Below, piece after piece: positions 11,873-19,751 of a stretch of DNA of 25,517 bases. The DNA is from Glo-17 sp964549735 (GTDB lineage Bacteria > Krumholzibacteriota > Krumholzibacteriia > LZORAL124-64-63). The notes below the pieces were generated by a model. The model ran no database searches, was not told where the DNA came from, and saw only the letters and a program-made list of their open reading frames with translations. The position numbers and the translations under genes are program-made. The stretch spans positions 1-25,517 of the forward strand of contig CAZJWO010000050.1 in the NCBI GenBank assembly GCA_964549735.1, in the 5' to 3' direction. Numbering within the stretch: the stretch's first letter is position 1; every line of letters begins with the position of its first letter.

Positions 11873-13591
11873 ATGAGCGAGAGGCTGGTGCAGGCGCTCA
11901 GGCAGGAGTTCGGCGACGCGGTGCTGGCGACCAGCGCCCACTGCGGCGATCACCACGTCACGGTCGCGCCGGAGCGCCTCGGGGAAGTGCTCAGCTACCT
12001 GAAGAATCGCGGCGGCTGCGAGATGCTGGCCGACGTCATCGGCGTCGACTACCCGCAGCGCGAACGGCGGTTCGACGTCATCTACTACTTGCGCGCGCTC
12101 GCGGATCCGCGCCAGATCTGGGTGCGCGTCCAGGTGGGCGAGGGCGAAGCGGTGCCCTCGGCCACCCGCCTCTGGCGGGCCGCGGATTGGCACGAGCGGG
12201 AGGTCTACGACCTCTTCGGGGTGCGGTTCGCGGGGCATCCGGACCTGCGGCGCATCCTCTGCCACCACGAGTTCGAAGGTCATGCGCTGCGCAAGGACTA
12301 CCCCGTCGAGCTCGGGCAGGAGCTGTCCGAACCGGAGAAGCTGTTCAGCGACCTGGACATCGCGCGCGCCGCGCACCGCGCCAGCCTGGCGCAGAATCCG
12401 GGCGGGGCGGGGGACGAGATCAACGCGTCGGATCTGCTCGCGGTCAACCTGGGCCCCAGCCACCCCGCCATGCATGGCTGCCTGCGGGCCGAGTGCCTGC
12501 TCGATGGCGAGACCATCGTCGAGGCGCGCACGGAGATCGGCTACTTGCACCGCTGTTTCGAGAAGGAGGCGGAGGACCACACCTGGGCCGAGGTGATGCC
12601 GTACACCGACCGCCTGAACTACTGCTCGCCGTTGCTGAACAACGTCATCTACGCCTGCGCGGTCGAGAAGCTGCTCAAGGTCCAGGTGCCGCCGCGCTGC
12701 CGGGTGATCCGGGTCATCGTCTCGGAACTCTCGCGCATCATCGACCATCTGGTCGCCGTCGGGACGAACCTGGTCGACATGGGCGCCCTGACCATGTACT
12801 GGTACACGTTCAACGTACGCGAAGCGATGTACCAGATCATCGAGAGCCTCTGCGGCAGCCGGCTGACCACCAACTATGCGCGCATCGGCGGCCTGAGCCA
12901 CGACCTCTATCCGGGCTTCGAGGAGGAGGTGCGCGCGAAGCTGCGCATGCTCGAGGAGGCGATCACCGACGTCGTCAAGCTGGCGGCCCGCAATCGCATC
13001 TTCCTGGACCGGACCATCGGCGTCGGCGTGCTCAGCCGCGCCGACGCGATCAGCTACGGGGTGACCGGGCCGTGCCTGCGGGCCAGCGGGGTGCCGTACG
13101 ACGTGCGCAAGGCGCATCCCAACCTCGACTACCATGACTACGACTTCGAGGTGCCGACCGGCGACGACGGCGACACGCACGCGCGCATCATGGTCCGCCT
13201 CGCGGAGATGATCCAGAGCAAGCGCATCATCGAGCAGGCGCTGCAGCGCCTGCCGGTCGGGCCGGTCAACGTCGACGATCCCCGGGTGATCCTGCCGCCG
13301 AAGGAGAAGGTCTACGGCTCCATCGAAGGCGTCATGAACCAGTTCAAGCTGATCTACGAAGGCATCCAGGTGCCCGCCGGCGCCGCCTACGGCCTGGGCG
13401 AGGGCGGCAACGGCGAGCTCGGATTCTATTGCATCTCCGACGGCTCCGGCCGCCCGTACCGCATCAAGGTGCGGCCGCCGTGTTTCCCGATCTTCGGCTC
13501 GTTCGCGCACATCATCAAGGGCGGCATGATCGCCGACGCCATCGCCACCCTGGGCAGCCTGAACATCATCGCCGGCGAGCTGGACCGCTGA
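11873..13591 (+). CDS. nuoCD: NADH-quinone oxidoreductase fused subunit C/D
   Basis: Natural fusion of the 30-kDa (NuoC) and 49-kDa (NuoD) subunits, 572 residues, comparable to the fused E. coli protein. The NuoC part occupies about residues 1-150 and includes WHEREVYDLFG near 105-115 and the signature GHPDLRRIL. A linker of about 35 residues follows. NuoD runs from about 185 to the end, with NLGPSHPAMHG (about 191-201, including the histidine near the quinone head-group) and IGYLHRCFEKEAE. The end, IIAGELDR, matches the usual end of NuoD, so the gene is complete. Together with NuoB it forms the quinone-binding cavity. The ATG at 11873 follows GGAAGGGA. Confidence 0.96.
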   Translation: MSERLVQALRQEFGDAVLATSAHCGDHHVTVAPERLGEVLSYLKNRGGCEMLADVIGVDYPQRERRFDVIYYLRALADPRQIWVRVQVGEGEAVPSATRLWRAADWHEREVYDLFGVRFAGHPDLRRILCHHEFEGHALRKDYPVELGQELSEPEKLFSDLDIARAAHRASLAQNPGGAGDEINASDLLAVNLGPSHPAMHGCLRAECLLDGETIVEARTEIGYLHRCFEKEAEDHTWAEVMPYTDRLNYCSPLLNNVIYACAVEKLLKVQVPPRCRVIRVIVSELSRIIDHLVAVGTNLVDMGALTMYWYTFNVREAMYQIIESLCGSRLTTNYARIGGLSHDLYPGFEEEVRAKLRMLEEAITDVVKLAARNRIFLDRTIGVGVLSRADAISYGVTGPCLRASGVPYDVRKAHPNLDYHDYDFEVPTGDDGDTHARIMVRLAEMIQSKRIIEQALQRLPVGPVNVDDPRVILPPKEKVYGSIEGVMNQFKLIYEGIQVPAGAAYGLGEGGNGELGFYCISDGSGRPYRIKVRPPCFPIFGSFAHIIKGGMIADAIATLGSLNIIAGELDR

Positions 13592-13595
13592 GAGC

Positions 13596-13610
13596 GGCGG
13601 CCGCCGGCGC
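13596..13610 (+). repeat. Intergenic 15-mer, copy 2
   Basis: Same 15 bases as at 9929-9943 and 15469-15483. It starts 7 bases after the first base of the nuoCD stop codon, exactly as copy 3 does after nuoF, and the 7-base lead-ins (TGAGAGC and TGAGCGA) also match at 5 of 7 positions. Confidence 0.6.
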
Positions 13611-13623
13611 ACCGGAGCAGAGG

Positions 13624-14169
13624 ATGGAACGGACCGACAGCAACGCCGCGCCGCCGTTGAACGAGGACGCGCAGCGGCGCATCCGCGACGTCATGGCGCG
13701 CTATCCGACGCGCCTGAGCGCCCTGATGCCGAGCCTGTGGATCGTCCAGGACGAACTGGGGTGGGTGCCGCCGTCCGCGGTGGACTTCCTGGTCGCGACG
13801 CTCGAGGTCCCGCGGGCGCGGGTCCATGAACTGCTCACGTTCTACACCATGTTCCGCACCGAACCGCCGGCGCGCCATGTCCTGCAGTTCTGCCAGAACA
13901 TCAGCTGCCATATCCTCGGCGCCCGCGACGTCATCGCGCAGGCGCAGAAGCGCCTGGGCATCCGCCTGGGCGAACGCACGCCCGACGGCGTCTTCGCCCT
14001 CGAGGGCGTCGAATGCCTGGGCGCGTGCGGCCACGGCCCCGTGCTGCAGCTCGGCAAGCACTTCTACGAGCATCTCACGCCGGAGAAGGTCGACTCGCTG
14101 CTCGAGAGCTTGCGCAAGGGCATCGTGCCGCGGGCCGACACCGACCGCGAACTGGAGGTCGAGGCGTGA
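13624..14169 (+). CDS. nuoE: NADH-quinone oxidoreductase subunit E (cluster N1a)
   Basis: 24-kDa-type subunit of the NADH dehydrogenase module with a thioredoxin-like fold holding 2Fe-2S cluster N1a; 181 residues. The ligands are Cys90 and Cys95 (FCQNISCHILG) and Cys131 and Cys135 (ECLGACGHGP), in the expected C-x4-C and C-x3-C spacing. The N-terminal helical part includes LWIVQDELGWV and the family signature FYTMF. The ATG at 13624 follows a purine-rich GGAGCAGAGG. The stop overlaps the GTG start of nuoF by 4 bases, so coupled translation of the two partner subunits is likely. Confidence 0.95.
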   Translation: MERTDSNAAPPLNEDAQRRIRDVMARYPTRLSALMPSLWIVQDELGWVPPSAVDFLVATLEVPRARVHELLTFYTMFRTEPPARHVLQFCQNISCHILGARDVIAQAQKRLGIRLGERTPDGVFALEGVECLGACGHGPVLQLGKHFYEHLTPEKVDSLLESLRKGIVPRADTDRELEVEA

Positions 14170-15464
14170 GCCGCCAGCAGGCCAACATCCTCTCCGCCAG
14201 GTTCGGACGCGCCGATGGCCATCGCCTCGCCGTCTACGAGGCGGACGGCGGCTACCAGGCTCTGCGCAAGGTCCTCGCCGGCATGCCGCCGGCCGCGGTC
14301 ATCGAGACCGTGAAGGAGTCGGGCCTGCGCGGGCGTGGCGGCGCGGGTTTCCCGACGGGCACCAAGTGGGGGTTCGTGCCGCCGCAGGCCGCGGAGGTCT
14401 ATTTCTTCGTCAACGCCGACGAGTCGGAGCCGGGCACGTTCAAGGATCGCTACCTGCTGGACTACGATCCGCACCAGGCGATCGAGGGCACGATCATCAG
14501 CGCCTACGCCGTGCGGGCCGCCCTGGCCTTCATCTACATCCGCGGCGAGTTCGGGTGGCTGATCGACCGCGTGCAGCGCGCCGTGGACGAGGCGTACGCC
14601 GCCGGCTACCTCGGCCGCGACATCCTGGGCAGCGGTTACAGCCTGGAGATGATCGTCCACAAGGGCGCCGGCGCCTACATCTGCGGCGAGGAGACCGGGC
14701 TCATCAATTCGGTGACCGGGCGCAAGGGGCAGCCGAGCATCAAGCCGCCGTTCCCGGCGGTGAGCGGGTTTTTGGGCAAGCCGACCATCGTCAACAACGT
14801 GGAGACCGTCGCGGCCGTGCCCTGGATCGTCATGCACGGCGCCGCGGCGTATCGGCGGTTCGGGACCGAGAAGTCGCCGGGCACCAAGCTGTGGTCGGTG
14901 TCGGGGCCGGTCCGCCGGCAGGGCGTCTTCGAGGTGCCGCTCGGCCTGCCGTTCGCCGAGTTCTTCCAGGAGCACCTCGGCGGCATGCGCGACGGCGAGA
15001 CGTTGAAGGCCTGCATCGTCGGGGGCAGCTCGGTGCCGGTGCTGACGGCGGACGAGATCATGGGCTGTTCGCTCGATTACGAATCGCTGCAGGCGGCGGG
15101 CACCATGCTCGGCTCCGGCGGGATGATCATCATCCCCGGCCGCGCGGACATGGTCGAGCTGATCAAGGTGCTCATGCATTTCTACTGGGACGAGAGTTGC
15201 GGGCAGTGCACGCCTTGCCGCGAGGGCACCGGCTGGCTCCACCGGATCGTCGGCCGCCTGCTCAAAGGCGAAGCCGTGCCGGCCGATCTGGACCTGCTGG
15301 AGAAGGTTTGCGATGGCATGATGGGGCTGACGATCTGCCCGTTGGCCGACGCGGCGGTCATGCCGATGCGCAGCTTCTTGCAGCGTTTCCGGCACGAATT
15401 CGCCGCCCGGATCCGGGAGGTCGCCGTGCCGGCGCCGACGTCCCGGTGGGCGCGCGGCGAGTGA
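14166..15464 (+). CDS. nuoF: NADH-quinone oxidoreductase subunit F (NADH/FMN, N3)
   Basis: 51-kDa-type subunit that binds NADH and FMN and holds 4Fe-4S cluster N3, the entry point of electrons into complex I; 432 residues, a normal length. FMN and NADH contacts are seen in GRGGAGFPTGTKW (56-68), NADESEPGTFKDR, and YICGEETGLINSVTGRKG near residue 175. N3 ligands are Cys345, Cys348 and Cys351 (ESCGQCTPCREG) and Cys391 (TICPLAD). The start is GTG at 14166, overlapping the nuoE stop, with GGAGG at 14154-14158 and 7-base spacing. No ATG sits at a suitable place. It would work with NuoE and NuoG as the NADH-oxidising head. Confidence 0.96.
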   Translation: MSRQQANILSARFGRADGHRLAVYEADGGYQALRKVLAGMPPAAVIETVKESGLRGRGGAGFPTGTKWGFVPPQAAEVYFFVNADESEPGTFKDRYLLDYDPHQAIEGTIISAYAVRAALAFIYIRGEFGWLIDRVQRAVDEAYAAGYLGRDILGSGYSLEMIVHKGAGAYICGEETGLINSVTGRKGQPSIKPPFPAVSGFLGKPTIVNNVETVAAVPWIVMHGAAAYRRFGTEKSPGTKLWSVSGPVRRQGVFEVPLGLPFAEFFQEHLGGMRDGETLKACIVGGSSVPVLTADEIMGCSLDYESLQAAGTMLGSGGMIIIPGRADMVELIKVLMHFYWDESCGQCTPCREGTGWLHRIVGRLLKGEAVPADLDLLEKVCDGMMGLTICPLADAAVMPMRSFLQRFRHEFAARIREVAVPAPTSRWARGE

Positions 15465-15468
15465 GCGA

Positions 15469-15501
15469 GGCGGCCGCCGGCGCGATGGCCGTACGACGGC
15501 C
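15469..15501 (+). repeat. Intergenic 15-mer copy 3 plus small hairpin
   Basis: The 67-base gap between nuoF and nuoG, the longest inside the operon, holds the 15-mer (15469-15483) seen also at 9929 and 13596. It also holds a small inverted repeat, GGCCGT (15487-15492), ACG loop, ACGGCC (15496-15501). There is no T-run, so termination is unlikely; an mRNA processing or stability role is possible. Confidence 0.5.
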
Positions 15502-15531
15502 GCACGACGAGCGAAGACCGAGGACGCGGAC

Positions 15532-17118
15532 ATGGCCAGACTGACCATCGACGACCAGACCATCGAGGTGCCCGACGGCACGCGTCTCTTCGACGCCTGC
15601 CGCCTGGCACGGGGCGAGGATCTGCCGCATTTCTGCTACCATCCCGACCTGAGCGTCGCGGGCGTCTGCCGCCTGTGCCAGGTGGAGATCGAAGGCATCC
15701 CCAAGCTGACGATCGCCTGCAACACGATCGTGCGCGACGGCATGGTCGTGCGGACGAAGACGCCCCGCGTGCAGACAGCGGTCCGCCAGGTGCTCGAGAT
15801 GCACCTCATCAACCACCCGGTCGACTGCCCGATCTGCGATCAGGCCGGCGAATGCGGCCTGCAAGACCAGTACATGGATTACGGCCTCTACGAGTCGGAA
15901 GTCGCCAAGTCGGACAAGGTCCTCAAGCGCAAGGTCAAGATCATCGGCCCGCAGGTGATCCTCGACCAGGAGCGTTGCGTGCTCTGCAGCCGTTGCGTGC
16001 GCTTCTGCGACGAGGTGACCGGCACCCACGAGTTGGGCATCTACAATCGCGGCGACCGCGCGGAGATCGACGTGGCGCCGGGCGTCGAGCTGGCCAACAA
16101 CTACAGCCTCAACACCGTCGACATCTGCCCCGTCGGCGCGTTGACGAGCCGCGATTTCCGTTTTCGCAAGCGCGTCTGGCTCCTGCGCTCCACCGCGGGC
16201 ATCTGCCCCGGCTGCGCCACGGGGTGCAACATCCGGATCGACCACGAAGGCGGCCGCGTCTACCGGCTCAAGCCGCGGCGCAACGACGAGGTCAACGGCC
16301 CCTGGTCGTGCGACCTCGGGCGCCTGACGTACAAGGAACTGCACGCGCCGCAGCGTCTGGCGGCGGCGTGGCAGCGCCGCGAGGGCAAGCAGGTCGAAAC
16401 GCCCTGGCGCGAGGCGCGCGAGCAGCTGCTCGGACTGTGCAAGCCGCAGACGGTGGCCTTCGCGCTGACCGATCCCCGGCAATCGCTCGAGGAGCTGGTC
16501 CTGTTCCGGCGGCTCGGACGCCTGCTCGTGGGCGAGGCGCCGCTCGCCGGCGGGCTGGCCGGCGAAGGCCGCGCCGAGGGCGATGCGATCTTGCTGGACG
16601 CGGACCGGCGCCCCAATCGCCGGGCGCTCGCGTGGCTCGCGCTGCCGGAGATCGCGGCGGACGACCTGGCCGCCGCATTGGGCGCCGCGCGCGGCGTGCT
16701 GCTGGTCTACGGCGGCGATCCGTTGGCCGCGCCGGCGGTCGCGGCGGCGGCGCGCCGCCTGCGCGTGGTCTATCTCGGCACGCATGGCAACGCGACGTCC
16801 GCCGCCGCCGATCTCGTCATCCCGCTCAGCGCCTGGGCGGAGAAGGACGCGCTGTGGGTCAACCGGCAGGGCCGCGTCCAGCGCGGGCAGCGGGCGATCG
16901 CCGCCCCCGGCGCGGCCCGTGAGGACTGGCGCGTGCTGGCCGAATTGCTGGCCCATCTCGGCGACGTCGCGGGGCTCGCGAGCCTGGCGGACGTGCGCCG
17001 GCTGGTCGCTGGCGAACTCGGCCTCGCCGACATCGACGCCCTGAACCGTCTGCCCGCCGCGGGCCTGCTGCACGAGCCCGGCGAACCGTCCGACAGCGCT
17101 GCGACCGGAGGATCATGA
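15532..17118 (+). CDS. nuoG: NADH-quinone oxidoreductase subunit G, short form
   Basis: 75-kDa-type subunit that passes electrons along the peripheral arm. Cluster ligands are: N1b, Cys35, Cys46, Cys49 and Cys63; N5, His95, Cys99, Cys102 and Cys108; N4, Cys149, Cys152, Cys155 and Cys199; N7, Cys225, Cys228, Cys232 and Cys260, with the exact C-x2-C-x3-C-x27-C spacing. After about residue 265 the molybdopterin-oxidoreductase-like part is much reduced. The whole protein has only 528 residues, against roughly 690-910 in well-known homologues. A recognisable late segment (SAAADLVIPLSAWAEKDAL, about 423-441) survives. No frameshift is apparent, since the frame runs cleanly to the overlap with nuoH. 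The ATG at 15532 has GAGGA at 15520-15524. Confidence 0.94.
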   Translation: MARLTIDDQTIEVPDGTRLFDACRLARGEDLPHFCYHPDLSVAGVCRLCQVEIEGIPKLTIACNTIVRDGMVVRTKTPRVQTAVRQVLEMHLINHPVDCPICDQAGECGLQDQYMDYGLYESEVAKSDKVLKRKVKIIGPQVILDQERCVLCSRCVRFCDEVTGTHELGIYNRGDRAEIDVAPGVELANNYSLNTVDICPVGALTSRDFRFRKRVWLLRSTAGICPGCATGCNIRIDHEGGRVYRLKPRRNDEVNGPWSCDLGRLTYKELHAPQRLAAAWQRREGKQVETPWREAREQLLGLCKPQTVAFALTDPRQSLEELVLFRRLGRLLVGEAPLAGGLAGEGRAEGDAILLDADRRPNRRALAWLALPEIAADDLAAALGAARGVLLVYGGDPLAAPAVAAAARRLRVVYLGTHGNATSAAADLVIPLSAWAEKDALWVNRQGRVQRGQRAIAAPGAAREDWRVLAELLAHLGDVAGLASLADVRRLVAGELGLADIDALNRLPAAGLLHEPGEPSDSAATGGS

Positions 17119-18398
17119 TGTTGCCGCTGGTGGTGGAGGCTCTGGCCAAGATCGTCTTCATGTTCCTGCTGATCATGGGCTTCGTGCCGCTGCTGATCTG
17201 GGCGGAGCGCAAGGGGTCGGCGTTCATCCAGGACCGCACCGGACCCAATCGCGCGGCGATCCTCGGCATCCGGCTGGCCGGGCTGGTGCACCCCATCGCC
17301 GACGTGCTGAAGCTGGTCTTCAAGGAGGACGTCGTCCCGGCGCAGCGCCATCGATTCCTCTACGCGTTCGCGCCCATGCTGGTCATGATCGTGGCGATGA
17401 GCACCTACGCGGTCATCCCGTTCGGCGACTACCTCGAGATCGGCGACCGGCGCATCCCGCTCGTCGTGGCCGACATCGAGGTCGGCATGCTCTACATCCT
17501 GGCCATCGCGAGCCTGGGGACCTACGGGGTCGCGCTCGGCGGCTGGGCCAGCAACAGCAAGTACACGTTCCTCGGCTCGATGCGGTCGACGGCGTCGATG
17601 ATCAGCTACGAGATCACCATGGGCCTGGCCCTGCTGGGCCTGTTCATGATCTTCGGCACCCTGCGGCTGACCGAGATCGTCGCCGGCCAAGGCGAACTGA
17701 TCTGGGGCTGGCTGCCGCGCTGGGGCGTCGTCGTGCAGCCGGTCGGCTTCCTGCTCTTCATCGCCGCGGTCTACGCCGAGACGAACCGCACGCCGTTCGA
17801 CATGACCGAGCGGGATTCGGAGATCGTCGCCGGCTACCACACCGAGTACAGCAGCCTGAAGTTCGCGCTCTTCTTCATGGCCGAGTACGCGCACATGGTG
17901 GTCGCCGCCGCCCTGATCTCCGTGCTGTTCTTCGGCGGCTACCAGATCCCCTGGCTGCCGCGGCCGCTCCTCGAGGCGCAGGCCGGTTCGCTCTTGACCG
18001 GCGTCCTCTTGGCGGGCGGCGCGGCGAGCTTCGCCGCCAGCGCGCTGTACCTGCGGCGCGCTCGTCGCGAGCGCGGCTGGTACAACGACAGCCGGGAGCG
18101 TGAACCGGCGCTGCTGGGCGCGGGCGCCCTGCTGGCCGGTCTCGCGCTCTGGGCGGTCCTGCTGCTGCAGCCGTGGACGCTGGGGGTCGCCGGCGCGTCC
18201 ATCTTCGCGACCGCGGCGCAGACAGGATTCTTCGTCGCCAAGGTCGCGTTCTTCGCCTGGCTCTTCATCTGGGTGCGCTGGACCGTGCCCAGTTTCCGCT
18301 ATGACCAGGTCATGCGTCTCGGCTGGCAGATCATGCTGCCGGTCGGTCTGCTCAACCTGGCGGTCACCGCCGTCTGGCTGGCCCTCGGGCACCGGTGA
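17115..18398 (+). CDS. nuoH: NADH-quinone oxidoreductase subunit H, with insertion
   Basis: Membrane subunit that forms the quinone channel and links quinone reduction to the proton pumps. Conserved parts are AERKGSAFIQDRTGPNR (about 30-46), VLKLVFKED, and ETNRTPFDMTERDSEIVAGYHTEYS, the acidic quinone-side loop. Length is 427 residues, against about 325-350 usually. The excess lies between FFGGYQIPW (about 272-280) and FFVAKVAFFAWLFIW (about 369), where two extra hydrophobic stretches flank a basic loop (RRARRERGWYNDSRERE). Two adjacent ATGs are possible. The one at 17115 overlaps the nuoG stop as ATGA but is only 3 bases from GGAGG (17107-17111). The one at 17118 has better 6-base spacing. 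Confidence 0.94.
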   Translation: MMLPLVVEALAKIVFMFLLIMGFVPLLIWAERKGSAFIQDRTGPNRAAILGIRLAGLVHPIADVLKLVFKEDVVPAQRHRFLYAFAPMLVMIVAMSTYAVIPFGDYLEIGDRRIPLVVADIEVGMLYILAIASLGTYGVALGGWASNSKYTFLGSMRSTASMISYEITMGLALLGLFMIFGTLRLTEIVAGQGELIWGWLPRWGVVVQPVGFLLFIAAVYAETNRTPFDMTERDSEIVAGYHTEYSSLKFALFFMAEYAHMVVAAALISVLFFGGYQIPWLPRPLLEAQAGSLLTGVLLAGGAASFAASALYLRRARRERGWYNDSREREPALLGAGALLAGLALWAVLLLQPWTLGVAGASIFATAAQTGFFVAKVAFFAWLFIWVRWTVPSFRYDQVMRLGWQIMLPVGLLNLAVTAVWLALGHR

Positions 18399-18429
18399 CC
18401 GCAGCCGCCGCTGGGAAGGGATGGGAGCG

Positions 18430-18936
18430 ATGAGCTACAAGGGTCTGCCCGCCGTCGTGTCGGCGCGCCGGCGCAGCTTCTGGGAAAGCGCCTACTTCGT
18501 GGAGATCTTCAAGGGGCTGCTCGTCACCGGGCGCCACCTCGTGCGCAATCTCCTGCACACGAGCGAGATGCCGACGGTCCAGTATCCCGAGCAGAAGCGC
18601 GCGTACGGCCCGCGCTTTCGCGGACGCCATCGCCTGCTGAAGCGCGAGGACGGCTCGCCGCGCTGCGTGGCGTGCATGATGTGCAGCACGGTCTGCCCGG
18701 CCGACTGCATCGAGATCGTCGCCGCGGAGCATCCCGACCCGACGATCGAGAAGTATCCGGAGAGCTTCACGATCGACCTCCTGCGCTGCGTCTACTGCGG
18801 ATTGTGCGAGGAGGCGTGCCCCTGCGACGCCATCCGCATGGACACCGGCATCTACGAGATCGCCGCCGACAACCGCGACGCGTTCGTAGTCGACAAGGAT
18901 TTCCTGCTGAACAACGACAAGGACGGCACGCGCTGA
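18430..18936 (+). CDS. nuoI: NADH-quinone oxidoreductase subunit I (N6a, N6b)
   Basis: Ferredoxin-like peripheral-arm subunit with two 4Fe-4S clusters that relay electrons from NuoG to NuoB; 168 residues. The ligand sets are Cys79, Cys82, Cys85 and Cys89 (CVACMMCSTVCP) and Cys120, Cys123, Cys126 and Cys130 (CVYCGLCEEACP). The N-terminal amphipathic part (IFKGLLVTGRHLVRNLL) should dock on the membrane arm. I prefer the ATG at 18430 over an in-frame ATG at 18421, because the purine-rich GGGAAGGG (18413-18420) abuts the first ATG and is about 9 bases from the second. The stop overlaps the nuoJ start by one base (TGATG). Confidence 0.95.
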   Translation: MSYKGLPAVVSARRRSFWESAYFVEIFKGLLVTGRHLVRNLLHTSEMPTVQYPEQKRAYGPRFRGRHRLLKREDGSPRCVACMMCSTVCPADCIEIVAAEHPDPTIEKYPESFTIDLLRCVYCGLCEEACPCDAIRMDTGIYEIAADNRDAFVVDKDFLLNNDKDGTR

Positions 18937-19451
18937 TGGAGACGTTCCTCTTCTATTCCTGCGGCGCGGCGATGCTCCTGGGCGCCGTCGCCGTGGTCGC
19001 CAGCCGCAGCGCCGTGGGCGCGGCCTGCTGGCTCGTCCTGGCGTTCCTGGGGGCGGCGGGGCTGTTCGCGGCGCTGCACGCGCCGTTCCTGGCCGTGCTG
19101 CAGGTGCTCGTCTACGCCGGGGCGATCATGGTCCTCTTCCTGTTCGTGATCATGATGCTCGAGGGCCCGGTGCTGCCCGGCGAAGCCGGCCGCCTGCGCT
19201 TCTGGATGCCCCTGCTGGCCCTCGCCCCGGCGGCGGTCATCCTGGCCGTGGTCGCGGTCTGGCTGCCGTCGGTGCCGCTGCCCGGCTTCAGCGCCGTGCT
19301 GCCGCCGGGATTCGGCCAGCCGCTGCACGTGTCTCGCCTGCTGCTGGTGGACTACGTCTTCGCCTTCGAGCTGATCGCCATCCTCCTGCTGGTGGCGATG
19401 ATCGGCGCCCTGGCCCTGGCGCGCGGCGAAAGGAAGCTGCCGTGGCGATAG
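18936..19451 (+). CDS. nuoJ: NADH-quinone oxidoreductase subunit J
   Basis: Membrane subunit of complex I with 171 residues and five hydrophobic segments. The third, LAVLQVLVYAGAIMVLFLFVIMML (about 56-79), carries the family signature VYAGAIMVLFLFVIMML. This helix corresponds to the one whose pi-bulge movement has been linked to coupling in other species. Length and TM number are normal. The start codon shares a base with the nuoI stop, and the last 10 bases overlap nuoK. Confidence 0.93.
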   Translation: METFLFYSCGAAMLLGAVAVVASRSAVGAACWLVLAFLGAAGLFAALHAPFLAVLQVLVYAGAIMVLFLFVIMMLEGPVLPGEAGRLRFWMPLLALAPAAVILAVVAVWLPSVPLPGFSAVLPPGFGQPLHVSRLLLVDYVFAFELIAILLLVAMIGALALARGERKLPWR

Positions 19452-19747
19452 GCCTGACCCATTACCTCGTGCTGGCGGCGGCGGTCTTCGTGATCGGCAT
19501 GGCGGGTTTCATCATCCGCCGCAACACGATCATCATGCTCATGTGCGTCGAGCTCATGCTCGCCGCGGCGAACCTGGCGTTCGTCGCCTTCAGCCGCGAG
19601 CTGGGCGACGGCGCCGGACACGTCTTCGTGCTCATGAACTTCGCCGTCGCGGCCGCCGAGGTGGCGATCGGACTGGCGATCCTCGTCGAGATCTTCCGCC
19701 GGCGGCGCTCGGTGGACGCGGACGACCTGACCACGCTCATGGAGTAG
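19442..19747 (+). CDS. nuoK: NADH-quinone oxidoreductase subunit K
   Basis: Small membrane subunit, 101 residues, related to MrpC of sodium/proton antiporters. It has three TM helices (about 6-24, 29-50 and 60-84). The two membrane glutamates needed for proton transfer in E. coli are present: Glu37 (CVELMLAAANL) and Glu73 (AAAEVAIGLAI). The start is GTG at 19442, within the end of nuoJ, with AGGA at 19431-19434 and 7-base spacing. Length fits the family exactly, which supports the GTG start. Confidence 0.95.
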   Translation: MAIGLTHYLVLAAAVFVIGMAGFIIRRNTIIMLMCVELMLAAANLAFVAFSRELGDGAGHVFVLMNFAVAAAEVAIGLAILVEIFRRRRSVDADDLTTLME

Positions 19748-19751
19748 GATC

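Noticed and set aside
11708..13612. Antisense frame opposite nuoCD
   Set aside because: Low-complexity shadow of a well-conserved gene. No ribosome binding site or domain is recognisable.
15487..15501. Small hairpin between nuoF and nuoG as a terminator
   Set aside because: The stem is only 6 bp and no T-run follows. A terminator here would cut off eight essential complex I genes.
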